A stretch of DNA of 64,000 bases from Paracoccus sp. M683 (GTDB lineage Bacteria; Pseudomonadota; Alphaproteobacteria; Rhodobacterales; Rhodobacteraceae): NCBI RefSeq assembly GCF_007096355.1, contig NZ_VKDF01000010.1, positions 1 to 64,000 on the forward strand, read 5' to 3'. Position numbers and translations under genes: made by a program. Every line of letters begins with the position of its first letter. The stretch's first letter is position 1. Below the pieces are notes generated by a model that worked only from the letters and a program-made list of their open reading frames with translations, made no database searches and was not told where the DNA came from. Of the stretch, positions 50,424-57,677 are shown piece after piece.

Positions 50424-51623
50424 ATGAGCGAAGCCTATATCTGCGACTATATCCGCACGCCCATCGGGCGTTATGGCGGCGGGCTTTCGGCGGTCCGGCC
50501 CGATGACCTGGGCGCAGTGCCATTGCGGGCGCTGATGGCGCGGAACGCCCAGGTGGACTGGGCGGACGTCGATGACGTGATCTTCGGCTGCGCCAATCAG
50601 GCCGGCGAGGATAACCGCAACGTTGCCCGCATGTCGCTGTTGCTGGCGGGGTTGCCCGTGACGGTTCCGGGCACGACCATCAACCGGCTGTGCGGATCGG
50701 GGATGGATGCGGTTCTGGCAGCCGCCCGCGCGATCAAGGCTGGCGAGGCCGATCTGATGATCGCCGGCGGCGTCGAGTCCATGAGCCGCGCCCCCTTTGT
50801 CATGCCCAAGGCCGACAGCGCCTTTTCCCGCAATGCCGAGATCTTTGACACCACCATCGGCTGGCGGTTCGTGAACCCGGCGATGCAGGCGGCCTATGGC
50901 ACGGATTCGATGCCGCAGACTGGCCAGAACGTCGCCGACGATTACGCCATCCCGCGTCAGGCGCAGGACGCGATGGCGCTGGCCTCGCAGCAAAAGGCGG
51001 CCGCGGCGCAGGCCAGTGGCCGGCTGGCGCGGGAAATCACCCCGGTCAGCATTCCGCAGCGCAAGGGCGACCCGCTGGTTGTGGAACACGACGAACATCC
51101 ACGCGAGACGACTGCCGAGGCGCTGGCCAGGTTGCGGCCGCTGTTCCCCGATGGTTCGGTCACGGCGGGCAATGCCTCGGGTGTGAATGATGGGGCGGCG
51201 GCGCTGATCCTGGCCTCGGAATCGGCGGCGCGGCGATACGGGCTGACCCCGATCGCCCGTGTTCTGGGCGGCGCAGCGGCCGGGGTCCAGCCGCGTGTGA
51301 TGGGCATCGGTCCGGTGCCCGCCTCGCAAAAGCTGATGGCGCGTCTGGGGTTGGAACAGGCTGATTTCGACGTGATCGAACTGAACGAGGCCTTTGCGGC
51401 GCAGGGTCTGGCATCACTGCGCCAACTGGGTATCGCGGATGATGACCCGCGCGTGAACCGCAATGGCGGCGCCATCGCGCTTGGCCACCCGCTTGGCATG
51501 TCGGGGGCGCGGATCACTGGAACGGCGGCGCTGGAACTGGCCCTGACCGGCGGCAGAAGGTCGCTGTCGACCATGTGCATTGGCGTCGGGCAGGGCATCG
51601 CCATCGCTTTGGAACGGGTCTGA
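50424..51623 (+). CDS. pcaF: 3-oxoadipyl-CoA thiolase (PcaF/PaaJ-like acetyl-CoA acyltransferase)
   Basis: 399 aa thiolase. C90 in NRLCGSGMDA is the acylated nucleophile, H355 in GGAIALGHPLGMSG and C385 in TMCIGVGQG complete the active site. The N-terminal EAYICDYIRTPIGRYGGGLS and GCANQAGEDNRNVARM are typical of PcaF rather than of general acetoacetyl-CoA thiolases. It cleaves 3-oxoadipyl-CoA to succinyl-CoA and acetyl-CoA, ending protocatechuate or phenylacetate breakdown. The ATG at 50424 has AAGGTGAG upstream. It stands alone; no other pca gene is in the window. Confidence 0.85.
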   Translation: MSEAYICDYIRTPIGRYGGGLSAVRPDDLGAVPLRALMARNAQVDWADVDDVIFGCANQAGEDNRNVARMSLLLAGLPVTVPGTTINRLCGSGMDAVLAAARAIKAGEADLMIAGGVESMSRAPFVMPKADSAFSRNAEIFDTTIGWRFVNPAMQAAYGTDSMPQTGQNVADDYAIPRQAQDAMALASQQKAAAAQASGRLAREITPVSIPQRKGDPLVVEHDEHPRETTAEALARLRPLFPDGSVTAGNASGVNDGAAALILASESAARRYGLTPIARVLGGAAAGVQPRVMGIGPVPASQKLMARLGLEQADFDVIELNEAFAAQGLASLRQLGIADDDPRVNRNGGAIALGHPLGMSGARITGTAALELALTGGRRSLSTMCIGVGQGIAIALERV

Positions 51624-51851
51624 ATACCGCCAGGGCAGGCCGAGGCGGTCGCGATGTGTGGCAAAAGGTGATCTGGTCATCGCCATGGCCGACATACGGA
51701 TCGCTCCGCCGAAAACCCGCCGCCGCCGCCGTCATTGCCGACCGGGGGGTGCCGGCAATGCACCCGGCGATGCGGCGGGCGGCGGGATGTTGTGATCATC
51801 CGGGCGTCTTGATAGGCTTTGTGACCTGCCCTGACAGCGAAAGTATGCGTG

Positions 51852-52190
51852 ATGGATGCCAAGATGGGGTCGGATCATGACCGGTCCGGTTCGCTGACCC
51901 AGACTGACGTGACCGTTCTGGCCGAGACCTTTCGCCTGCTGGGCGATCCGTCGCGGTTGCGCATCGTGCTGTGTTGCCTTGAAAGACCGATTGCCGTCAG
52001 CGACATCGCGCAGCGGCTGGATCTGTCGGTCTCGCTGGTCAGCCACCATCTGCGGTTGCTGCGTGCCGCCAGGCTGCTGAAGGGCGTGCGACAGTCCAGG
52101 CAGATCTTCTATGAGGTCGCGGACGAGCATATCAGCCATATGCTGCAAGACATGGCCAGCCATATCACCGAGGACCATCCGGCCGACTGA
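51852..52190 (+). CDS. ArsR/SmtB-family metal-sensing repressor (CzrA/SmtB-like)
   Basis: 112 aa winged-helix repressor: LAETFRLLGDPSRLRIVLCC, AVSDIAQRLDLSVSLVSHHL (recognition helix) and RAARLLKGVRQSRQIFYEVA. The C-terminal helix has DEH, then H ten residues later, then an acidic residue (DEHISHMLQDMASHITEDH), i.e. the alpha5 zinc site DxH-x10-Hxx(E/H) of SmtB/CzrA. It is therefore likely to release DNA on binding zinc or a similar ion. It lies 143 bases upstream of the CDF exporter, whose promoter carries a matching palindrome. Confidence 0.9.
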   Translation: MDAKMGSDHDRSGSLTQTDVTVLAETFRLLGDPSRLRIVLCCLERPIAVSDIAQRLDLSVSLVSHHLRLLRAARLLKGVRQSRQIFYEVADEHISHMLQDMASHITEDHPAD

Positions 52191-52273
52191 AAGCCGCGCG
52201 GTCACCTTTTCGCATCCCTGGCAGTGGTGGCTGTCGGGTGATTTTGCCTGGTCGGATGCCCGGTTTCCCGTTC

Positions 52274-52312
52274 TTGACAATGCAACAGTTGAACAGCTAT
52301 TCAACTATTGCA
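52274..52312 (+). promoter_or_regulatory. Promoter with ArsR/SmtB operator for the metal exporter
   Basis: TTGACA (52274-52279) is followed after 18 bases by TATTCA (52298-52303). Over the spacer and -10 lies a 32-base near-perfect palindrome, 52281-52312: TGCAACAGTTGAA, 6 bases, TTCAACTATTGCA. Its centre TTGAACAGCTATTCAA fits the 12-2-12 operators of SmtB/CzrA repressors (TGAACA...TGTTCA/TATTCA). Repressor binding would block RNA polymerase directly. Confidence 0.8.
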
Positions 52313-52333
52313 TTAATCGAATCGGAACACAGC

Positions 52334-53329
52334 ATGACACAGTCGCAGCAGCATGATCATTCCACACATGCCGGTCATGACCATGACCATGACCATGATC
52401 ACAATCATTCACATGTCCCGACCGTGACCGGGGAAAATGAACGCAAGATCCTGATCTCGTTCTTCATCATTTTCGGCTTCATGCTGGTCGAGGTGGCTGG
52501 CGGTATCATCTCTGGCTCGCTGGCGCTTCTGGCGGATGCCGGTCACATGCTGACCGACGCCTTGGCGCTTGGCCTTGCCTATGTTGCCTTCAGGCTTGGC
52601 CGCAGGGCGGCCGATGGCAGGCGCAGCTTCGGCTATGCCCGGTTCGAGGTGATCGCCGGGCTTGTCAACGCGCTGACACTGTTCGGCGTCGTGGGTTTCA
52701 TCCTTTATGAAGCCATCGAACGGTTTCGCGAACCGCAGCCGGTTCTGGCCGGCTCGATGTTCGTGGTTGCCGTCATCGGCATGGTGGTGAACCTGTTCGT
52801 TTTGTGGTTCCTGACGCGCGGCGATACCGAGCATGTCAACATCAAGGGCGCAGTCCTGCATGTCATGGGCGATCTGCTGGGATCAGTGGGGGCGATCACT
52901 GCGGCCATCGTGATCTGGTATACGGGCTGGACCCCGATCGACCCGATCCTGTCGGTTTTTGTGTCGCTGCTGATCCTGCGCAGCGCGTGGGGCCTGCTGA
53001 AGAACACGCTGCATATCCTGCTGGAAGGCGCGCCCCGCGATGCCGATGCCCAGGTGGTGATTCAGCGCCTGAAAGCCGAAATTCCGGGGGTAGAGGATGT
53101 CAGCCATGTTCATGTCTGGCAGATCACCTCGGGCCGGGCGCTGGCGACGCTGAAGATACGGCCCGCCGCAGGGGCCGATCTGCGGGCGGTGATCACGCGC
53201 GCCGAACAGATGCTGCAATCGGTGTTCAAGATCGAACATCCGACGGTGGGCATCGACTGGACCGGAACCGAGGCTTGCAGCCTTGGACAGCCCGCGCCGC
53301 AATCAGGTCATGTCGGGCACAGCCACTGA
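52334..53329 (+). CDS. CDF-family zinc/cadmium/cobalt efflux transporter (CzcD/ZitB-like)
   Basis: 331 aa. A His-rich N-terminus (HDHSTHAGHDHDHDHDHNH, residues 7-25) precedes six membrane helices. The transport-site pairs are seen in LLADAGHMLTDALALGLAYV (H, D) and VLHVMGDLLGSVGAI (H, D). A C-terminal cytoplasmic metallochaperone-like domain has GVEDVSHVHVWQITSGRALA. It exports Zn2+ or related ions by proton antiport. ATG 52334 is used because an in-frame ATG at 52280 falls inside the promoter. The His-rich tract is encoded by tandem CATGAC/CATGAT hexamers near 52376-52402. Confidence 0.93.
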   Translation: MTQSQQHDHSTHAGHDHDHDHDHNHSHVPTVTGENERKILISFFIIFGFMLVEVAGGIISGSLALLADAGHMLTDALALGLAYVAFRLGRRAADGRRSFGYARFEVIAGLVNALTLFGVVGFILYEAIERFREPQPVLAGSMFVVAVIGMVVNLFVLWFLTRGDTEHVNIKGAVLHVMGDLLGSVGAITAAIVIWYTGWTPIDPILSVFVSLLILRSAWGLLKNTLHILLEGAPRDADAQVVIQRLKAEIPGVEDVSHVHVWQITSGRALATLKIRPAAGADLRAVITRAEQMLQSVFKIEHPTVGIDWTGTEACSLGQPAPQSGHVGHSH

Positions 53330-53338
53330 ACCGCTGCG

Positions 53339-54046
53339 CTATTCCATCACGGCCCAATAGGCGTCGATGGATTCCTGCAAATGGGCGGTCATCGCGGCCT
53401 CGGCCTTTTCGGGGTCGCCGGCGCGTATCGCATCGAGGATTTCGACATGGCGCGCAAAGGCCCGCTCGGCCGAGCCTTGCTGCTGCACCGCGACGCGGCG
53501 ATGTTCGGCCAGCCAGGCCTGAACGGCGGTGTGCAGGGAATCGACAAAGACGTTCTGGCTGACCTTTGCGATGGCCAGATGGAAATCCATGTTCGTTCTG
53601 ACAAAAGCCTCGGGATCGCCGATGGTCTTGCCATTGGCGTCCAGCGCGGCCTCGATGGTCGCGATCTGATCGGCTGTGGCTGATCGTGCCGCGACACGGG
53701 CCAGAAAGGCCTCGAACAGCATCCGCGCCTCTTGCAATTGGCGCAGCCTCTCGGGGCGGGACAGCACGAAACGCGCCGGCCCGCTGAGTTCCTCGATCAG
53801 GCGTTCGGCCGTGGGTTCGACCACCCGCGCGCGGCGGCCATTCACCAATTCGATCAGCCCGCTGGTCTGCAAGGCAAACAACGCCTCGCGGATGGCGGTG
53901 CGGCTGACCTCGAACCGTTCGCACAGGTCACGTTCAGCTGGCAGGAAGTCGCCCGGCTTCAGGCTGCCATCCACGATCGCCGCTTCGATCTGTTCGACCA
54001 CCTCTTCATATAGCCGCCTTTTTCGGACCGGTTCGGCGTTCAACAT
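53339..54046 (-). CDS. GntR-family (FadR subfamily) transcriptional regulator
   Basis: 235 aa. The winged helix 10-75 reads LYEEVVEQIEAAIVDGSLKP, GDFLPAERDLCERFEVSRTA, IREALFALQTSGLIEL. The FCD domain from about 95 has NMDFHLAIAKVSQNVFVDSL (metal-site D, H) and RHVEILDAIRAGDPEKAEAA. AAGGAGAG precedes the ATG at 54046. It is divergent from the TRAP/RraA/hydratase operon, and an inverted repeat spans that operon's -10, so it is the probable repressor of the operon, released by the imported acid or a derivative. Confidence 0.92.
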   Translation of the reverse strand: MLNAEPVRKRRLYEEVVEQIEAAIVDGSLKPGDFLPAERDLCERFEVSRTAIREALFALQTSGLIELVNGRRARVVEPTAERLIEELSGPARFVLSRPERLRQLQEARMLFEAFLARVAARSATADQIATIEAALDANGKTIGDPEAFVRTNMDFHLAIAKVSQNVFVDSLHTAVQAWLAEHRRVAVQQQGSAERAFARHVEILDAIRAGDPEKAEAAMTAHLQESIDAYWAVME

Positions 54047-54094
54047 CGCTGCTCTCCTTCGTCGGGACCAGCTTAGACCGATCCTGTCGTTGCA

Positions 54095-54123
54095 TCTACC
54101 TTTCATTTGGTATAATAGGTAGA
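54095..54123 (+). promoter_or_regulatory. Promoter and GntR operator of the second TRAP operon
   Basis: A perfect 7-bp inverted repeat, TCTACCT (54095-54101) and AGGTAGA (54117-54123), brackets a consensus -10 TATAAT at 54111-54116; GTTGCA at 54089-54094 is a possible -35. Binding there would occlude the promoter of the dctPQM operon that starts at 54162. Confidence 0.65.
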
Positions 54124-54161
54124 CAGCTGATGGGAGGAATCAGCTTCAGGGAGGGAAAGAC

Positions 54162-55127
54162 ATGCAATTTGCACGCACGGGCACTGCGATCCTGCTGGCA
54201 CTGGCTGCATCTGCGGCGCCGGTCATGGCCAAGACGACACTTCAGCTTGCCTCGGTCGAGACGCCGCAGACGGTCTGGGGGCAGGCGGCGCAGCGTTTTG
54301 CCGATGGCGTGGCCGAGGCGTCAGCCGGCGAGATCGAGGTGCAACTGGCGCTGTCGGGTTCCACCGGCACCCCGCGCGAAACGCTGGAGGCGCTGACCAT
54401 CGGCACGAATGACATCGTGATGACGGTGGTGGCGTCGCTGAACACCTATGATCAGATCGCGGCCATCGAAAGCTATCCCTATCTGTTCCGCGACGCCGAT
54501 CATTTCGGCAAGGTATTCAACGGCCCCGTGGGCGAAGAGCTGCTTGCCGAAATCACCGACCGCACCGGTTTTCGTCTGGTAGGCGCGGGGATGCGCGGGG
54601 CGCGCGAAATGGCATCGGTCCGCGCGATCAATACGGTCGATGATCTGGCCGGGCTGAAGATCCGCGTGCCGAATATCGACATCTTCGCGGCAACATGGGC
54701 CACGCTTGGCGCCAGCCCGACGCCCATGTCCTCGAACGAGGTCTATAGCGGGTTGCAATCGGGCATTATCGACGCGGTGGAAAACCCGCTGTCGGCGCAT
54801 CTGCGGTCGAAATATTACGAGGCCGCCGATTATGTCATCATGACCGATCACGTTTATGGCGCCTATACGCTGATCTTTGACGAGGCGCGGTTTTCCAGCC
54901 TCAGCGAAGCCGAGCAGCAGATCATTCTGGACGAAGGCCGCAAGGCGATGAACTGGGGCGCCCAGCAGGAACAGGCGCAGGATGCGGCGGACAAGGAAAA
55001 GCTGGCTTCGTTCGGGGTCACGATCATCCAGCCCGATCTGGCGCCCTTCCGCGAAAAGGCGGCTGCCGTCGCCGATCAGTTCCCCGATCTGAAGCCCTGG
55101 GTCGAGAAGATTCAGGCCGTCGAATAG
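54162..55127 (+). CDS. dctP: TRAP transporter substrate-binding protein, DctP type
   Basis: 321 aa with a Sec signal (TAILLALAASAAPVMAK). Mature DctP features: KTTLQLASVETPQTVWGQAA, TLEALTIGTNDIVMTVVASL, DLAGLKIRVPNIDIFAATWA (ligand-carboxylate Arg) and TPMSSNEVYSGLQSGIIDAV. It belongs to the DctP family proper, unlike the TAXI-type protein at 19.7 kb. The ligand is probably a di- or tricarboxylate handled by the RraA-like and hydratase genes at the end of the operon. GAGGGAAAG precedes the ATG. Confidence 0.93.
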   Translation: MQFARTGTAILLALAASAAPVMAKTTLQLASVETPQTVWGQAAQRFADGVAEASAGEIEVQLALSGSTGTPRETLEALTIGTNDIVMTVVASLNTYDQIAAIESYPYLFRDADHFGKVFNGPVGEELLAEITDRTGFRLVGAGMRGAREMASVRAINTVDDLAGLKIRVPNIDIFAATWATLGASPTPMSSNEVYSGLQSGIIDAVENPLSAHLRSKYYEAADYVIMTDHVYGAYTLIFDEARFSSLSEAEQQIILDEGRKAMNWGAQQEQAQDAADKEKLASFGVTIIQPDLAPFREKAAAVADQFPDLKPWVEKIQAVE

Positions 55128-55167
55128 CAAGGTCGCCGGTTTTTCCGGCCAGCAAAGGAACATTGCC

Positions 55168-55647
55168 ATGCAAGTCCTTCAACGGCTGACCCGTGGCCTG
55201 ATATGCGGCCTTGGGCTGACCGCCAATCTGCTGCTTGTCGCGATGCTTGCCGTCATCGGGATGCAGGTCCTGGCGCGCTTTGTCCTGGGCGCGCCGACCA
55301 TGTGGGCCGAGGAACTGGGGCGCTATCTTCTTGTGGCCGTCACCATGCTTGGCTCTGCCATCCTGATGGAGAAGAACGAGCATATCCAGATCGACACATT
55401 CGTCGGCATCTTGCCCCCGCGTGTGCAGATCGCGCTTGGCTGGCTGCGCGACGCGATCTCGCTGACGGTTTGCGGCCTGATCGCCTGGTATGGCTGGACG
55501 CTGGTTGGCATCGGCGCGCGGCAAAGCTCTACCGGGTTGCCGATCAAGATGTCGCTGCCTTATCTGGCGATCCCGGTGGGGGCCGCGCTGATGGCGCTGG
55601 TTCTGGTGCTTGGGCGTCTGAACGGCCAGTCTGGGCGCGAGGGCTGA
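55168..55647 (+). CDS. dctQ: TRAP transporter small permease, DctQ type
   Basis: 159 aa with four membrane helices. MWAEELGRYLLVAVTMLGSA (45-64) is the DctQ signature, followed by EKNEHIQIDTFVGILPPRVQ. AAAGGAA lies upstream. It stabilises the large DctM subunit encoded 3 bases after its stop and docks the binding protein. Confidence 0.92.
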   Translation: MQVLQRLTRGLICGLGLTANLLLVAMLAVIGMQVLARFVLGAPTMWAEELGRYLLVAVTMLGSAILMEKNEHIQIDTFVGILPPRVQIALGWLRDAISLTVCGLIAWYGWTLVGIGARQSSTGLPIKMSLPYLAIPVGAALMALVLVLGRLNGQSGREG

Positions 55648-55650
55648 GAG

Positions 55651-56955
55651 ATGGAACTGGCAATCATTGCGCTGATCCTGACCGGGGTGATCACCTTTTG
55701 CATCCTGATCGGCGTGCCGCTGGCGCTGTCGATCATCGCGGGTTCGTTCGCGGCGATCTTTGCCCATGGCGGCGCCAACCCCGTCATCGCGCCACAGCGG
55801 CTGTTCGCGGGGATGGACAGCTTTTCGCTGATGGCGATCCCCGCCTTTCTGTTTGCCGGCGCGATCATGTCGAATGGCGGCATCTCGGCCCGGCTGATCG
55901 ACTTTGGCAATGCGCTTGTCGGGCGATTTACCGGCGGGCTGGCGATTTCGAATGTCCTGAGTTCGCTGATGTTCGGCGGTATTTCGGGATCGGCCGTCGC
56001 GGATACGGCAGCCATCGGCGGCACCTTCATCCCCGAAATGAAGAAAGCCGGTTATCCGGCCGGTTATTCGGTGGGCATCACGGCGGCATCCTCGCCGATC
56101 TCGCCGCTGATCCCGCCCTCGATTGCCTGGATCGTCTATGCCTATATCACCGATCAGTCGGTCATGCGGATGTTCCTTGCCGGGTTGATCCCCGGATTGC
56201 TGTGGGGGCTGGCGCTGATCGTCGCGGCCTGGGCCATCGCGCGGCGCAACCGCTATCCGACGCAGCCGCCGGCATCGTTCAGCACCATCTGGGGCAAGTT
56301 CGTCATCGCCTTTCCGGCGCTGGTCACACCGGCGCTGTTGCTGGGCGGCATCCTGTCGGCGCTGTTCACCGTGACCGAGGCATCCGTGGTGCTTGTCGTC
56401 TATGCCATGCTGGTTTCGGGGCTGATCTATCGAGAGCTTAGCTGGAAGGTCGTGATCGCGTCGCTGACATCGGCCATGCGGCTGACGGCTGCGGTGATGA
56501 TCATCCTTGCCGGTGCGTCGTTATTTGCATGGATGCTGGCATGGGTGCATGCGCCCGAAAGCTTTGGCGCATGGTTGCAGGGGTTCGTCTCCACGCCCGT
56601 CGCCTTCCTGATCCTCGTCAATATCCTGCTTTTGTTCATCGGAATGGTGATGGAGGTGAACGCAGCCAAGGTGATGCTGCTGCCGGTGCTGTTCCCGATC
56701 AGTCAGCAACTGGGCATCGACCCGATCCATTTCGGCGTGGTGGTGACGGTGAACCTGTGCATCGGGCTGATCACCCCGCCCATCGGCATCGTGCTGGCCA
56801 TCGCAAGCCAGATTGGCAATATCTCGATCGTTCAGGGCACGCGCGCGGTGATGCCGTTCCTGATCGTGGCGCTGGTCGTGCTGATGATCCTGACCTTCGT
56901 GCCGGTTCTGTCCACCTTCCTGCCCGATCTGCTGATGGGACCGAGGCAAAGCTGA
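55651..56955 (+). CDS. dctM: TRAP transporter large permease, DctM type
   Basis: 434 aa, about 12 helices. FAGMDSFSLMAIPAFLFAGA, LMFGGISGSAVADTAAIGGT, SPISPLIPPSIAWIVYAYIT and the C-terminal NLCIGLITPPIGIVLAIASQ are the DctM signatures. It uses a sodium or proton gradient to import the carboxylate delivered by DctP. The stop overlaps the RraA-like gene (TGATG), so transport and first enzyme are co-translated. Confidence 0.94.
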   Translation: MELAIIALILTGVITFCILIGVPLALSIIAGSFAAIFAHGGANPVIAPQRLFAGMDSFSLMAIPAFLFAGAIMSNGGISARLIDFGNALVGRFTGGLAISNVLSSLMFGGISGSAVADTAAIGGTFIPEMKKAGYPAGYSVGITAASSPISPLIPPSIAWIVYAYITDQSVMRMFLAGLIPGLLWGLALIVAAWAIARRNRYPTQPPASFSTIWGKFVIAFPALVTPALLLGGILSALFTVTEASVVLVVYAMLVSGLIYRELSWKVVIASLTSAMRLTAAVMIILAGASLFAWMLAWVHAPESFGAWLQGFVSTPVAFLILVNILLLFIGMVMEVNAAKVMLLPVLFPISQQLGIDPIHFGVVVTVNLCIGLITPPIGIVLAIASQIGNISIVQGTRAVMPFLIVALVVLMILTFVPVLSTFLPDLLMGPRQS

Positions 56956-57677
56956 TGGCGATGTTCGACGCGTTCAAACAGCTTGGCACCGCGCTGATCA
57001 GCGATGTGCTAGACGAGGCGGGGTTTCACAGCCAGACCCTTGACCCGGCAATCGCGGGCATCGGCGGCGGGGCCGGTGCGGTGGTGGCCTTTTGCGCCCC
57101 GGCGGTCTGCGTGCAGGGGCAGCGACAGGTCAATACCGCGATCTCGCCCGGCCCATCCGCGACCATGCCGCTTTATCAACTGCCGATGCTGGCGCGCGGC
57201 CATGTGGTTCTGGTTCTGGCGACGGGCGGCTTTCGTGGGGGGGCGGTCACGGGTGGGCTGCTTGCAGATGAACTGGCGCAGGTATCCTGCGCCGGGCTGG
57301 TGACCGACGGGCTGGTGCGCGATGTGGGCGAGCTGGATCAGATCGGCCTGCCGATCCGGGCGGCGGGGGCGATCCCGCTGAACGGGGCGCGCCGCTTTTG
57401 CCTGACGGGCTGGAACGCGCCCGTGCAGATGCCCGCGCCCGAAGGTGGCACGATCACCGTCCATCCCGGCGATGTTGTTCTGGGTGACCGGGACGGCACG
57501 GTCATTGTTCCGCAACAGGCAGCGCCCCAGATATTGGCAATGGGTCAGGAATTGCAGCGGCGCGAGGAACGGCTGCGCATCGGCGCCGCACATCTTTCCC
57601 CGGCCGAGCGCGCCGCCGCACGTGCAGCCCGGATGAGCCATGTCAGATGGCTGCGCGGCACAGAAAAGGCAATGTGA
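56955..57677 (+). CDS. RraA-family aldolase-like protein (third copy, longer type)
   Basis: 240 aa. AFKQLGTALISDVLDEAGFH at the start, GAGAVVAFCAPAVC, GHVVLVLATGGFRGGAVTGG, GLVTDGLVRDVGELDQIGLP and VHPGDVVLGDRDGTVIVPQQ match 4-carboxy-4-hydroxy-2-oxoadipate/HMG aldolase-type RraA proteins, with the catalytic Arg-Asp in GLVRDV. It differs clearly from the two shorter copies at 20.7 and 30.2 kb and is closer to true class II pyruvate aldolases. It is translationally coupled to DctM (upstream) and to the hydratase (downstream, TGATG). Confidence 0.87.
   Translation: MAMFDAFKQLGTALISDVLDEAGFHSQTLDPAIAGIGGGAGAVVAFCAPAVCVQGQRQVNTAISPGPSATMPLYQLPMLARGHVVLVLATGGFRGGAVTGGLLADELAQVSCAGLVTDGLVRDVGELDQIGLPIRAAGAIPLNGARRFCLTGWNAPVQMPAPEGGTITVHPGDVVLGDRDGTVIVPQQAAPQILAMGQELQRREERLRIGAAHLSPAERAAARAARMSHVRWLRGTEKAM

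Noticed and set aside
52376..52402. Tandem CATGAC repeats as possible CRISPR or VNTR
   Set aside because: They encode the His-Asp repeats of the CDF transporter N-terminus; units are 6 bases without spacers. No CRISPR array is present in the window.
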